64,000 nt of DNA. Origin: Miscanthus floridulus. Taxonomy: Eukaryota; Streptophyta; Magnoliopsida; Poales; Poaceae. A program made the position numbers and the translations under genes. The notes beneath the pieces were generated by a model. It had not been told where the DNA came from, searched no databases, and saw nothing but the letters and a program-made list of their open reading frames with translations. Positions 46,330 to 56,911 of this stretch are shown here, piece by piece (position 1 is the stretch's first letter; each line of letters starts with the position of its first letter). The stretch is from contig NC_089591.1 in assembly GCF_019320115.1 (NCBI RefSeq), positions 21,244,502-21,308,501 on the forward strand, written 5' to 3'.

Positions 46330-47110
46330 TATTTCAAGGTCAAATTCTTGGAGTAGAAGTACACATCTTATTAATCTAGGTTTAACAGTCTTTCTTAGTT
46401 AGCAAGTATTTTAATGTAGCATGATCAGTGTAAATGATAACTTTTGCTCCTACTAAGTAAGACCTATACTTGTCAATAGCAAAACCAACTGCTAGAACCT
46501 CTTTTTCTATGGTAGCATAGTTAAGTTGTGCTCTAGTCAGTGTTTTGCTTGCATAAGCGATCGCATGATGCCTCTTATCTTTGGTCTAGCCAAGGACCTC
46601 CCCAACAACATAGTCACTAGCATCACACATGATCTTGAACAACACTGACCAATTGGGATGTTGGATGGTTGGTGCTAAGATGAGTGCTTTATTAAGGGTA
46701 TGGAAACCATTTAGACACTCATCGGTAAACTTGTAAGGCTCAACCTTAGCTAATAGGTTTGTGAGAAGTCTTTGATAAATTGTGTGTAGAACCCCGTATG
46801 ACCTAGGAAGCTATGGATTCCTTTCACATTCATAGTGGGTGGTAGTTGCTCAATAACATCGATCTTAGCTTTATCTACCTCGATCCCCCTTTCAGAGACA
46901 AGGTGCCCAAGAACGATGCCTTCTAGGACTATGAAATGGCACTTTTCCCAATTAAGTAACAGGTCCTTCTCTTAGCATTGTTGCAAGACTTTGTCTAAAT
47001 TTTCTAGACAATGATCGAAAGTTTTTCTATAGACTGAAAAGTCATCCATGAAAACTTCCATGATTTCTTCAATCCTGTCTGAGAAAATAGACATCTATTG
47101 GTATTTATTA
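46330..47110 (-). pseudogene. pol: RT C-terminal half and RNase H of Athila-like gypsy (minus strand)
   Basis: Minus strand starts at SIFSDRIEEIMEVFMDDFSVY near 47095, so the catalytic FMDD is kept but all of RT before it is lost. Then LDKVLQQC, a stop, KDLLLNWEKCHFIV, VLGHLVSERGIEVDKAKI (~46900) and GIHSFLGHTGFYTQFI (~46810). RNase H follows with CDASDYVVGEVLG (~46625), [22 protein letters not shown] (two pieces) and [12 protein letters not shown]. Gag and protease are absent: between this and the primer-binding site only ~90 bp remain, so a large deletion removed about half the element. Confidence 0.8.
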
Positions 47111-47182
47111 ACTTGTCACTTGTTTACATAGCCACCTAATGTTTGTAAACATTTCTTAATGTCACTTTTGCTAAGTTGTCAT

Positions 47183-47199
47183 CCCTACCTATGATGCCA
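47183..47199 (-). other. Degenerate primer-binding site of Athila type (Asp tRNA)
   Basis: Minus strand TGGCATCATAGGTAGGG compares with TGGCGCCGTTGCCGGGG, the common Athila site. The changes fall largely at former CpG positions. It lies 8 bp inside the LTR end at 47208. Confidence 0.6.
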
Positions 47200-47207
47200 G
47201 AAATGCT

Positions 47208-47576
47208 TGTTGGTACTTTCTAGCGTCACTTCTAGAATGACACTATGAAGTACTTAAGTATTATATTATGACTAGAAAGGAGATATATATATATATATAT
47301 GATCTGCAAGCACACAGATAATATACCATTATAGCACTTCACCTGAGAGTATTCCAAGGTATCGTTATTTATATTTTTACCACAAGGAAGGACAGATAAA
47401 GGAATATATTGATAACTTATACATATGATGGAGAGATAAACCATAAACAAACTTCTACTCACAACAGGGGTAAGTCAAGAGATAAATGTAATATGAATGG
47501 TAAATGATAATTGACCACTCAGAGTACTCCTTTCTATGGCATTAGCATGACTAAGTAGATATTAGAGAAATAATTC
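47208..47576 (-). mobile_element. Partial 5' LTR, Athila-like, minus strand
   Basis: The LTR end on the minus strand is ...GTACCAACA at 47208. It carries the family words gcaagcacacagataatatacc and tagcacttcacctgagagtattcc, but outside them it matches the LTR at 42344-43586 poorly. It is cut at 47576 by the Tat-type LTR. An (AT)n run is at 47283-47300. Confidence 0.65.
47282..47300. repeat. (AT)n microsatellite
   Basis: About nine at units inside the LTR fragment. Confidence 0.9.
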
Positions 47577-48365
47577 TGTTGGTGCTTTTTATCGGCAGAT
47601 ATTTGGTTCTTGGGGAACACCATTTTGGTGCAAAGAACAATCATAGATGGAGATGAGATTTATACTGCTTTGGCCCCCCACGAAGCGAGTAAAAGACATA
47701 CATACAGTTGCTACTCTTATATTGCTTGTATTCGGCGAGACTGCTATTACAATGTAGCTATGACTACAACAGGGGTTATTGCTAGCTATTTATATCTAGG
47801 ATCAACTTGCCCTACAAGCTAAGGAGTCATGCCCTAGCCAAAGTCCTAGCGTAATCTAAAGATATCCTTCATTGAATAGGGTCATCGTGGGCCTTCGGGT
47901 CTCCTCTGATCCAGAGTCGATAATCGGCAATATGGAAGACGGGGTACCCAGGGTTATGGCATCGACATAAGCCCCCAAGCTTGTCTGCCAAACACAACTT
48001 GGTCATTAATGAGTAGTCAGGATTGTCTTAGTTGGATGGTTTGTAGTTCAAGTACCAAGAGGTAGCCCAGGTTACTAATGGCGACTTAACTCCTGATCCC
48101 TTACAACCCGATAAAAGTGTGCTGTTTGGGAGATGATCATGTTCTAGTGCCATCCCCAAGTCGTCTTATCTTGTTAATCCCATTTCACATGCAATCCAGG
48201 GGCATGCAGTCATCTATTAATCGAAGCATCATGTCAGCTCAGCTTCCCATGAGTGCGCATGGTGGAGATTTAATTCCTTTTTAATTAGGACGCCAGTTGA
48301 GATTCCTAGTAAAGCGGCTTGGTCCTATTTAATCAGGCCCACTTGTGACAAATCTACAACCTCCA
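47577..48365 (-). mobile_element. Probable 3' LTR of a Tat-lineage gypsy element
   Basis: Starts tgttggtgctttttatcggc in the plus direction, which is the LTR end on the minus strand. It holds the words accattttggtgcaaagaac and gggtacccagggttatgg, familiar from LTRs of grass Tat-type elements. The other end is uncertain; ttctaca at about 48365 (minus TGTAGAATGG) is one candidate. No clear TSD was found. Confidence 0.5.
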
Positions 48366-48386
48366 TTCTACAATCTTGTTGTAAAA

Positions 48387-49048
48387 ATGAGGAAGAAAAC
48401 CAGTCAGGTGCAAGCGTCTCTGCAAGGTGCCATGTCTACTGCTTGCCAACTTGCCTGACCAATCGACCGAGGTGGTGTCGTCGGGCAGTACACCATGGCC
48501 CCCACTGTCTATGCCCATGTCTCCATCCCCGACATCCTCCAAATCCCTAGCATCGATAGCGACGTCGCTACTGACCATGCTTCTCATGTCCCTAGCCCCA
48601 GTGATCTGAGGAGGGGATGCTAGGGTCAACGAAAGTGCTCCAGTTGGGATCCCCGGCTAGGCTATCAACATAGCCGGTGCCATCGACACTGAATGTGGTG
48701 ATCGAGCTCTCCGATGAGGATGAGCCAAAAGACTCGACCCCACTGGTGGGCACTACTCTCACTACCCTAGTCATCTCCACTGCCCCTACCGCCTCCATCA
48801 TCTCCAACACCCTTGGTCCCTCTGCTGCTTACGTCGTTGACCGATCAGACACAAGCCATGACAAGGAGATTTGCGAGGAAGCTCTTTGTAAAGCTAAATT
48901 GCAAGGCCATCATCATCCTAGGAGATGGTGCCTAGTGATCCTCAACAATGATAGTGAGGAAGAGGATGTCAAGGAGGAGGAGGTCAATGTGGAGAAGAAG
49001 GAAGTGAAGGACAGACCCGCTGGCAGCGTATCGCTGTCGAGGAGCTAG
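48387..49048 (+). pseudogene. Antisense accessory ORF, first part (acidic)
   Basis: ATG 48387 opens MRKKTSQVQASLQGAMSTA, then a TGA. The frame resumes to VPSPSDLRRGC. A second open frame, 48677-49048, reads MPSTLNVVIELSDEDEPKDS and ends in an acidic run (SEEEDVKEEEVNVEKKEVKD). It lies on the strand opposite to the Tat-type pol at 52570-53056. Function unknown; it may be the start of the same accessory gene as 49649-52126 or a separate ORF. Confidence 0.45.
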
Positions 49049-49648
49049 GCTGCTCCCATCTCATTAGCGAATCCCATAAGGAGCTTGGTGGCAATCAGAG
49101 GAAGTGACTGCTCCTGCTATCTTAGATTAGGGTCCTAGTTTAATCATTTTGTAAATCCATGTTAATGAATTATATCAATGAAATGACTAGTTCATGATAT
49201 GGATGGTTATTTTGCTTTTATCCACCTTTTTCAAACTGTTCTATGTTCAAGTCACCACGACCATAGCCGCGACGCACCCAGTTACTGAGCATACTCATAG
49301 CCCTAAACTATAGGCTAATCGGGACCCGAGGCTTATAGTAAGGGTGGAGCTTTGCTCACAACTTGGTTGATAAAAATCCTAATTGTGAATTATTCACAGG
49401 GCACTAAATTGTCAATTTTATTCTAGCAATAAAAAGTGATAGTTTTCCTTGTGAATAACTATTGGCGTGGCAGTCTATGCACACATTATGGTTGCTGAGC
49501 AATTTTTAGGGATTGTGCACGGTAGGCTACCATTTAACCCCTTGATTCACTTCGGTGGCAACCACTGTGCCTATTCTCCCACTTAGCATTCCCAATCTCT
49601 ACCCTTTGCCTTTTTGCTTGCCTTCAACCCTTCCCTTTTACCGCCACC
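49049..49648 (+). other. Spacer before the antisense transposon-domain ORF
   Basis: Non-coding. It ends in a pyrimidine-rich tract (ctttgcctttttgcttgcc) and an accgccaccatgg start context that favours the ATG at 49649. Confidence 0.4.
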
Positions 49649-52126
49649 ATGGCCTTAAGCTATAAGCATGATGCCACCGCTCGCCGTGAGGAGGCTACCA
49701 CATCGAAGCCCTAGCCCCTGGTCCAACTGAAGGAAAAACCCAAGGACCTAGCAGAGACGATGGTATAGATGGTTATGGTCCAACTGAACGAGTACTGGAC
49801 CACCTCGACGACATCAGAAGTGAATCTAGAGACATTGAGGGGGCGTGGTCTTCTTCTAGAAGGCTATGTGTGGACTGCAACCCAAGGTGAGAACCACTTG
49901 ACCCTAGATACCTTCCAAATCACCACCTTCATTTCTCATTATGAATGCAGATTTGGAGTGCCACCATCCAAGTTCTTGGAGCAAGTCTGTAGGCATTACA
50001 AGATCGAGGATGCCTAGGTGGTACCCAATGCCATCACTATGCTTAGCGATTTTACCTTCCTATGTGAGGCATGGCTTGGGGTCAAACCTTATCTTGATTT
50101 ATGGTGCTACTTTTACTCAGACACGTATCATGGCAACAATCTATTTGTTGGGTCAATCAGTTTCTCCCTTAGGAAGAAGGGAGAGTACATTGTCTTTCCA
50201 ATCAAGTCCTCCTAGAAGGGCTTTGCAGAGAAATGGTTTTACATTCAGGAGAAGAATGTCATCAAGATCGATTATAGGATGCCCATGACTAATGAGTCCT
50301 GGTATTCGCCCCCATCATGACTGGGAGGATGCACTGCCACATCAAGACCTTTGCTAGATGGAGGATCATTCCCTTGAAGCACAGGATCTAGCCTACATGT
50401 ATTCAGGGACCACAGATCCAAATAGAGAGTCAGCGGCAGGTTAGCTCCTATCCCGACTTCGTTCTTATTCAGAAATATTACCCCTTTGTTGGTCTAGTTT
50501 TAGAGAATTTTAACCCTGCCTTGTTTTCTAGAAGTGTCAAAGGAAGAGATCACTCATCGGGTGAAGTATATCCTCGGTGTGGATCGGGCCAGCTAGGATG
50601 GTGTCCTATAGCCATACAGCGATGAGAACCTACCACCTGGGGTGAGTTATTTAGCTCTTTTTAGACTTGCTTCCCTAAACAATCAGGTTTACTCGATTTC
50701 CTATGTCATTAGGCGCTTCCCGGTATCAGAATTGTGTTGGGAAGCATTGAACTGAGCGATGAGGAGGAGGATGCCTCAAGGGCTCCACAAGCCCTAGCCC
50801 CTGAGCCTATCAAGGTCATGGACGAACGACCTAGGAACAGGCAGAGGTCGGGGAGAAGGCTGCCCAAGAGCAGGTAGTGGTCGGGGAGAGGCTGCCACAG
50901 GAGCAGGCCCCTCCCGCAAGGACCCCTACCCCCAAGCCAAAGATGACTCAAGGGTAGAAGGGCAAGGAGGACATGGCATGGGGCCAGCAAAGCCTAAGAA
51001 GATGCTGGCCGCTCGATCAGTCCTTCAATTGGAGAAGAGGAAGCTACGATCAGAAGGGGAGCCCGACAATGTGTCCCTTCTAGAAAGTAAGAGAGCCAGT
51101 AGCAAATCCAAGAGCCATCCATGAAGATAGGATGCAAGGGTTGTGGCAGCTCAAGCTAGCGCTAGAGAAGAGCGCTCAATTAGAGACCCGCCTCATAGAC
51201 ATGACCATGTATCCACTATGGTCATCTTTGGTACACTATTTGAGGCATTTTCTTATCTAGATAGTATCAAACGCACATGGGGGTCTATACTTAGGAGTAG
51301 AAGTCAACCCTAACAACCAGCCATCTAACGACTAAGCAAGTGCCAAAGCTAAAGTGCTTTGTTCCCTTTAGGCCATGAGTAAATTGAATTGTTTGGTTAT
51401 ATGCTTATCCCGAATATCCACTTGATGCATGTGTCTTTTGGTGATATTCTAGATTAGAGGAAGCCCCAAGCATGGTAGCCAGAGGTTACATTTTGATGCA
51501 GCCCTGACCCTAGATAGGCCTAACCTAAAGCTGTTGACCTAGGTTAAGATTCTAGGGAGCGAGGAGGTGGCTCCCGAAGATGACCCTTCCTAAATGAGTC
51601 CACTTATTGAGAGTTTGAAGACCTATCAAAGCTCATGGATGAGAGCTAGTGACATGGCCAAGCATTACATGGTAGTGGTGGCTCAGTTGGAGGAGGAGCT
51701 AAAGACTCTTCGAGATGCAAATGAGGGTATGTAAATGACTTGCTTATGTAAATCTGTACCTTTGTAGTGGAATTTGTCTCAAGCCCTGCCATGGTTGCAG
51801 ATCATGTCGCCTACACTAGGCACCTAGAGGGCAAGAAGGCGACTCTGGAGCAGGAGGTTGAAGAGGTGTGGCATAAGCTTGAGGTCTCTGAGCAGCATCG
51901 TATAGATGTTGAAGCAAAGCTCGTTGAAGGTGCTCTCACTTCGACTGGGCATGCCATCGACATCCTCAGAAGCTACCTGTGCAATCTTAATGTAGGCCTA
52001 ATTTTTCAGGGTTACAATTATGATGGAGGTAAGGCCAAGGAACTCTTTGATGGGAGCCGAGCAGTGCTCAAGCCATTCGTAGAGATGCTGAACTTGTCAG
52101 CTAGTGATGAAGAAGAGGAAGAATGA
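49649..52126 (+). pseudogene. Antisense ORF with 'putative gypsy type transposon' domain and coiled coil
   Basis: ATG 49649 starts MALSYKHDATARREEA in a Kozak-like accgccaccatgg. A TAG follows near 49711. The domain reads FISHYECRFGVPPSKFLEQVCRHYKIEDA, a TAG, then PNAITMLSDFTFLCEAWLGVKPYLDLWCYFY and FSLRKKGEYIVFPIKSS (pieces given separately). I recognise this as the grass family called putative gypsy type transposon. A proline- and acid-rich middle follows (50700-51060). The C-terminus is a coiled coil from 51620 (VVVAQLEEELKTLRDANEG), across an intron with a gtatgtaa donor and gttgcag acceptor near 51800, to LNLSASDEEEEE at 52126. Family members lie antisense to pol in Tat-type elements. 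Confidence 0.6.
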
Positions 52127-52569
52127 AAACATTTACCTATTCCTGCAACATTATGAAATGTATTCTAATGCACTACTTTGCTAGTCTTACATAATTCTTC
52201 TTACTTTTGCTATTTTGACCTATCATCAAGCGAACAGTTAGACTTGTCATAGCTAAACTTGGGTAGCTTGTATACTATGTGAGTGTGTCGATGCTGTTTA
52301 CTTGATTTAGGCTTAGCATGATTGAGAATTTTTGTAGACTAGTGAATAGTAGTATGCTAGCCCCTGACTCTTTATGTGGATAAGAGTAACTTATCCGAAT
52401 AAAGAGTAGAAGACTAGTCGAAGAAAATATTGGAATTGAACAACCCTAGCCCTGCCCCTGAGCTTATGTGCTCGGCAAAACTACTACTAACAGAGAAATA
52501 GAAATAAATAAAAATAATGTACTTATCTGGGCAGTATGCTGAGAAACAAAACACTAGGAACGTAGTTTA
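52127..52569 (+). other. 3' region between antisense ORF and pol end
   Basis: AT-rich, non-coding. The two convergent reading frames end either side of it, at 52126 (plus) and 52570 (minus). Confidence 0.4.
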
Positions 52570-53056
52570 TTATGCATAAAAGCGTTGTAGCTAATCCATG
52601 TTCCATGTATTCAAGAGCATATCCCCATCTATCTCTGTTAGTCGGTATGCGCCTGGTCGGGCTATATCAACTACAATGTATGGACCCTACCAAAGGGGTG
52701 TCAACTTAGTTTTATCCTTTGTGCGTTGGTCTCATTTGAGTACAAGATCGCAGATGCTAAGTGCCCGACCGCATTCACACTAGCTATGATAATTGTGAAG
52801 GGCTTCCTGATATTTCTCTACTCAGAATGTGACTCTATCATGCTTTTCTTCGAGGAGTTCTAGGTCGGTGTACCAACGATCAGGTTGCTCTTCTTCGGAG
52901 AACATCGCTATTCATTGCAAGTTTAGTTGGACTTCGGGGGGGAAGGACAACTTTAGCCCCATACACATGGAAAAATGGTGTTTCACCCGTGGCCTGGTTA
53001 GCTGTAGTACGCACTGCCGATAAAACTATAGGGAGTTCTTTAACCCATTTTTTATC
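52570..53056 (-). pseudogene. pol: Integrase C-terminus of a Tat-lineage gypsy pol (minus strand)
   Basis: Minus strand reads DKKWVKELPIVLSAVRTTANQATGETPF and YGAKVVLPPEV, then GPYIVVDIARPGAYRLTEIDGDMLLNTWNMD, a TAG, and LQRFYA with a stop at 52570-52572 (pieces, with stops between). The PGAYRL...NTWN..LQRFY ending is characteristic of Tat/Ogre-type pol. The upstream pol is cut at 53056 by the Del-type LTR. With the antisense ORF and the LTR at 47577 it makes one minus-strand element. Confidence 0.75.
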
Positions 53057-55988
53057 AGTAACACCCTAAAAATTATTTTTAGAAATAGTATATAATTTTG
53101 CTTCTTTTTTTTTAATTTTTCATGATTAATTTAGGTCAAATAATAATTTTCATGAATATTAAAATCAAATATAAGGTTTAGAAACACTTTTGTTGCATTC
53201 ATGCTAGTGCACTGTATGTTGTTTGAGTGTAGGAATAGTGTTGAGTGGCTTTCAATTCAAACCTAGTTTGAATTTGAGCAAGTTTGCAAAAAATAGAAAA
53301 GAAAAGGCTTTTCTTTTTCTCCTTCTCCCTCTCCCTCCCTTTTGGCCCAAAGCCAGAGCTGGTCCAGCCCTTCCCCCTCCCCCATATCTTCATTAGGCCC
53401 ACGACCGTGGCCCGCTCGGCCTCCCTGCAAGGACCCACGCCGGCTCTCGCTGTTGGGCCATCGGCCCAACTAAGCCGCTGCCAGCGCTAGCTGCCTCACC
53501 TACTGGCGGCCCAACCCTGCTCCCTAGTGCGCTCGCACCCACTGTTGCCATGGCCTCGCTCATCTGTGACCCCCGCGCCCCTTCTCCTACCTCCAGCTCA
53601 AGTGTCATTGCTGACGTTACGCCCCACCCATAATCGCCACCTGGGTGGCCATGATGGCCACTCAGCCCACCACCACTGGCCATAGTGGCGTACTCGTACC
53701 CCTCCACCGCCTCTCCCTAGCATATAAAGCCAAGGTCGAGGCCTCCCCTTTCTAGTCCACATCCGCACCACCCTTCCCACCTCTTGGTTGTCGTCTCTGG
53801 CAACTTGCCGTCATTGTGGTGTCGCCGCCAGACTTTGGAAGGTGAAGCCACACCCGCCTAGAGCAATCCAGAGCCCTTTGCATTTGTTTTGTGTGAGCAA
53901 GAGCTCACCAGAGTTCTTCTCTCTCTCTATAGGTTGCTATCGTCATCGCTCGCTGTGGTAAGCCGCTCCCAGCCATGCCGAGCCCCTTGTCACATTTGCC
54001 ATCGCCCTTGCTCCCCCTGGTGCTACCCACATCATGAGTCGAGGCCAGAAGTGCCATTCCAGCCGCTCATCGGTGAGCTTCGGGCCGCACCCATGGCGCG
54101 CTGCTGCATAACCCCACCATCGGTCCATGCTGGAACGTGGGACCGAGCCCATGCACGCGGTCCATGATGCATCCATGGACCCACCCAACCGCATCATGAC
54201 ACATGGCGCCATGCCGGCGCCTAGTCAACTGTAGCCACCCCTTTTTCAAAAAGGCACCAGGATTTTTCTAGAATCAACATGTCGTCCACCGCAGTTAAAA
54301 ATCCTTGGATTTAGGTCTTGTTTTTAGCAGTTTAGACCCTATGTTCTCTAGTTTTTGAACCTAAGGACCAGAGCCCATGTTTTTGCTTTGGAGCCCCTCT
54401 ATTTTTAGTTTCTTCACATTTTAGGCCTCGGATCTAGAATGTAGGCCCTTAGAAAAATGTATTTATTTGCAGAAATGCCCCTAGAAATGGTTTTGTTCAT
54501 AACTTTATCATTTTAGGTCTGATTAGAGTGATCTTCGCATTCATGTGTTCATAGAAACATGTAGAATATCTCTATAAGTGTTTCCCTATATGTTTCTACT
54601 ATTTGGTGTAATGTTCTAACAGATGTATAATTTTCTTGCATGTAATGATTGTCTAGAATTCTTGATTGGTGCTGATCTCACGTATAGTGGGTGAGCAGTT
54701 CGAGGATCAAGTTTTGAGGAGCAGTTCTGAGATCAAGTTTGTGAGGAAGGCAAGTATAGCCTATGGTTTCCTTGTTACCTAGCAACTCTAATCACTTTTA
54801 TACATATGCATGCGTCTAAATTTGATATACCCTAAGTACATACCTAGAAATACTTGATCTATAATCCTTGTTACCTATTGGAGGTTTTGCATAATAGATG
54901 GATAGTTTGACTAAGCTCAACAAATGCTTAATGTTAATATTAACTAATGGATATATGCAACCATGAATAAAAGATGCTTTTAAGCAACTTGGTAAGAAGG
55001 GGCTGGAGCATGGGATCTTTTATGCTCCAGTTGCTTTCCATAAGGATAATCACTTAAAGTGGAACCCAGGACATCTGTACAGCCTTGAGAATTAAATGGG
55101 CACGATCTTAGTCATGTAACTAGTTTTCTCTAGCTTGTTAGTGGTTATTGGAAGGCGCAAGAGGTGGCTGCCATGTGGGATGTGGCTCTTGTCCTACCCA
55201 ATTGACTATAGGGCTGCGGTCATGTGTGCCATTTGGGAGGAGAGCATCCATATACACTTGCCGTTGAAACCTCTTGGCTACTAACTTGTTAGGGTAATTA
55301 GTGAAAGGCTTTGTAGTGAGACCCTGCCATGCCTCCTAGGAAGATGTATTTTGGGCTTTGCAAACTCCGACACATGGGAATCATGACTCAAGGTGAAAGC
55401 GTACACACTCTGTAGAGTTTGATCAAACTAATATATCCACCATGCTCATGGACATGAGTGGCCTAGATCCTTTATGTATAGCCAAATATGTGGTTGGATG
55501 GGAGATATCTTTAATATTGATGCCAAAATTACTTTTTACATTGGAATGGGTTTTTCTTAGTAAGTTAGCAACTCAGGTATAAAAATAAAATATGATCAAC
55601 TAAAATGCTGACCGAAGTAACCTATGTCAAGCCTCTAAGCCTTGCATCCCCCATAGATATACTTGCTGAGTTTGGTGCACTCACACTTGTCGTTGTTCAA
55701 CAAAAATTTAGGATGGGTACCAGATTGTGGAGCATATGAGGATTATCCAGAAGAGTTCCAGGAGGTCTAGGTTGAGGGTGCCACCAGCCAGAGTCCTAGT
55801 GGAGTGGAGCTCGGAGGTAGAGACACTTCTGCTGCGTTAAGCTTTTGAGCTACAATAATGTGATGTAATAAAGTTGTAAATGTTGCGCCTATGATGATAT
55901 TGATACAATTTGTAAGTATATGTGGTTTGGGACTTCCTAGGCCCACATATACTCTTCCCTTGGTTTTATTTATAAACTGGGTGTTACA
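53057..55988 (+). mobile_element. Solo LTR, Del/Tekay-like gypsy, plus strand
   Basis: Starts (a)gtaacaccctaaaaatt, with the first T of TG changed to A, and ends aaactgggtgttaca, 2932 bp. It has a GC-rich, pyrimidine-rich section at 53310-54240, where LTR promoters of this type lie. Left flank ttatc, right flank taatg, so a target duplication is not convincing. Proline-, glycine- or serine-rich frames inside (for example 53393-53707) are not called as genes. Confidence 0.65.
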
Positions 55989-55991
55989 TAA

Positions 55992-56911
55992 TGTAATACC
56001 CTAGGTGTTAAGCATCACTAAAACTTGAGCATGTCATCATCTTGCATGTAAAGCATTCATGGTAGCTAACCAAGCTTTGCATTCACTAAAATCAATGTTA
56101 ATTGGCTAGCAATGCAATGCATGTGTGATGTATTGAGTTAAAACCAAAAATCCTTTTAAGGTACTATGTGACCTTCTAGTTTTGAAATTCACTAAAATAC
56201 TTCAAATTATGCTCTAATAAGCTTTGAGGTGTAAAGTTGGTGCTTTTACACTAGTGTTAAGTATGGAGCATGAATTCAAATCCAATCCATTAAAACTTGA
56301 GCTCCAAATTTGAATTTAAACTTGGATTTCAATACTTAACCATATTTGGTTGTCTTGCATTTAGTATTAAGTTCAAAGTTGGGGGCATTATTAAAATGAA
56401 TTTCTTCAATAAACATGCTCAAACAATAGTATCATTTCAAAGTTTGAAGTTTGAACTTTGTAATGGTGTTATTGGTTGTTTGGTTTGCTCAATAATTAAT
56501 CACCAATTAATTCACAAATTGATCTAAATTAACTCAATTTCAAAACCCTAACTGAAGATCTAAAAGTTCAGAGTTTGTTGTTCAATCTATCCTTGTTCAT
56601 GGACCCTGATCTCATAATCCAGTTAGAATTAGGTGATGTTGTTTAAAGCAAAGTTGGAGACCAAAGCTAGATGAACAACTTTAATTTTTGGAGCACGATG
56701 AGTTGCCATTTGGATTTGGGAGAAAAGGGGGGGAGAAGCACTATGAGGCAACTATAGGGCCAACAGAGCACTCTGCTTGCCTGCTTGCCACTACCGCCAA
56801 TTGGTTCACCACTTTTTCTTATGCGAGCATGCAGCTGCTTCGCCTGGATGCTTCGCAAGCAGGAGATGGACGCCTAGAATACACCCAGACGCCCTTAAGT
56901 CACCAAGCCTA
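55992..56911 (+). mobile_element. 5' part of another Del/Tekay-like LTR, plus strand
   Basis: Starts tgtaataccctaggtgtta, the plus-strand counterpart of the TGTAACACCCTAGGTGTTA start of the minus-strand LTRs. It begins 3 bp after the previous LTR ends. It is interrupted at 56911 by the minus-strand LTR and probably resumes at 61990. Confidence 0.6.

Noticed and set aside
53393..53780. Glycine- and serine-rich minus-strand frames
   Set aside because: They lie in the GC-rich transcribed part of a Del-type LTR, have no domain, and overlap a plus-strand frame.
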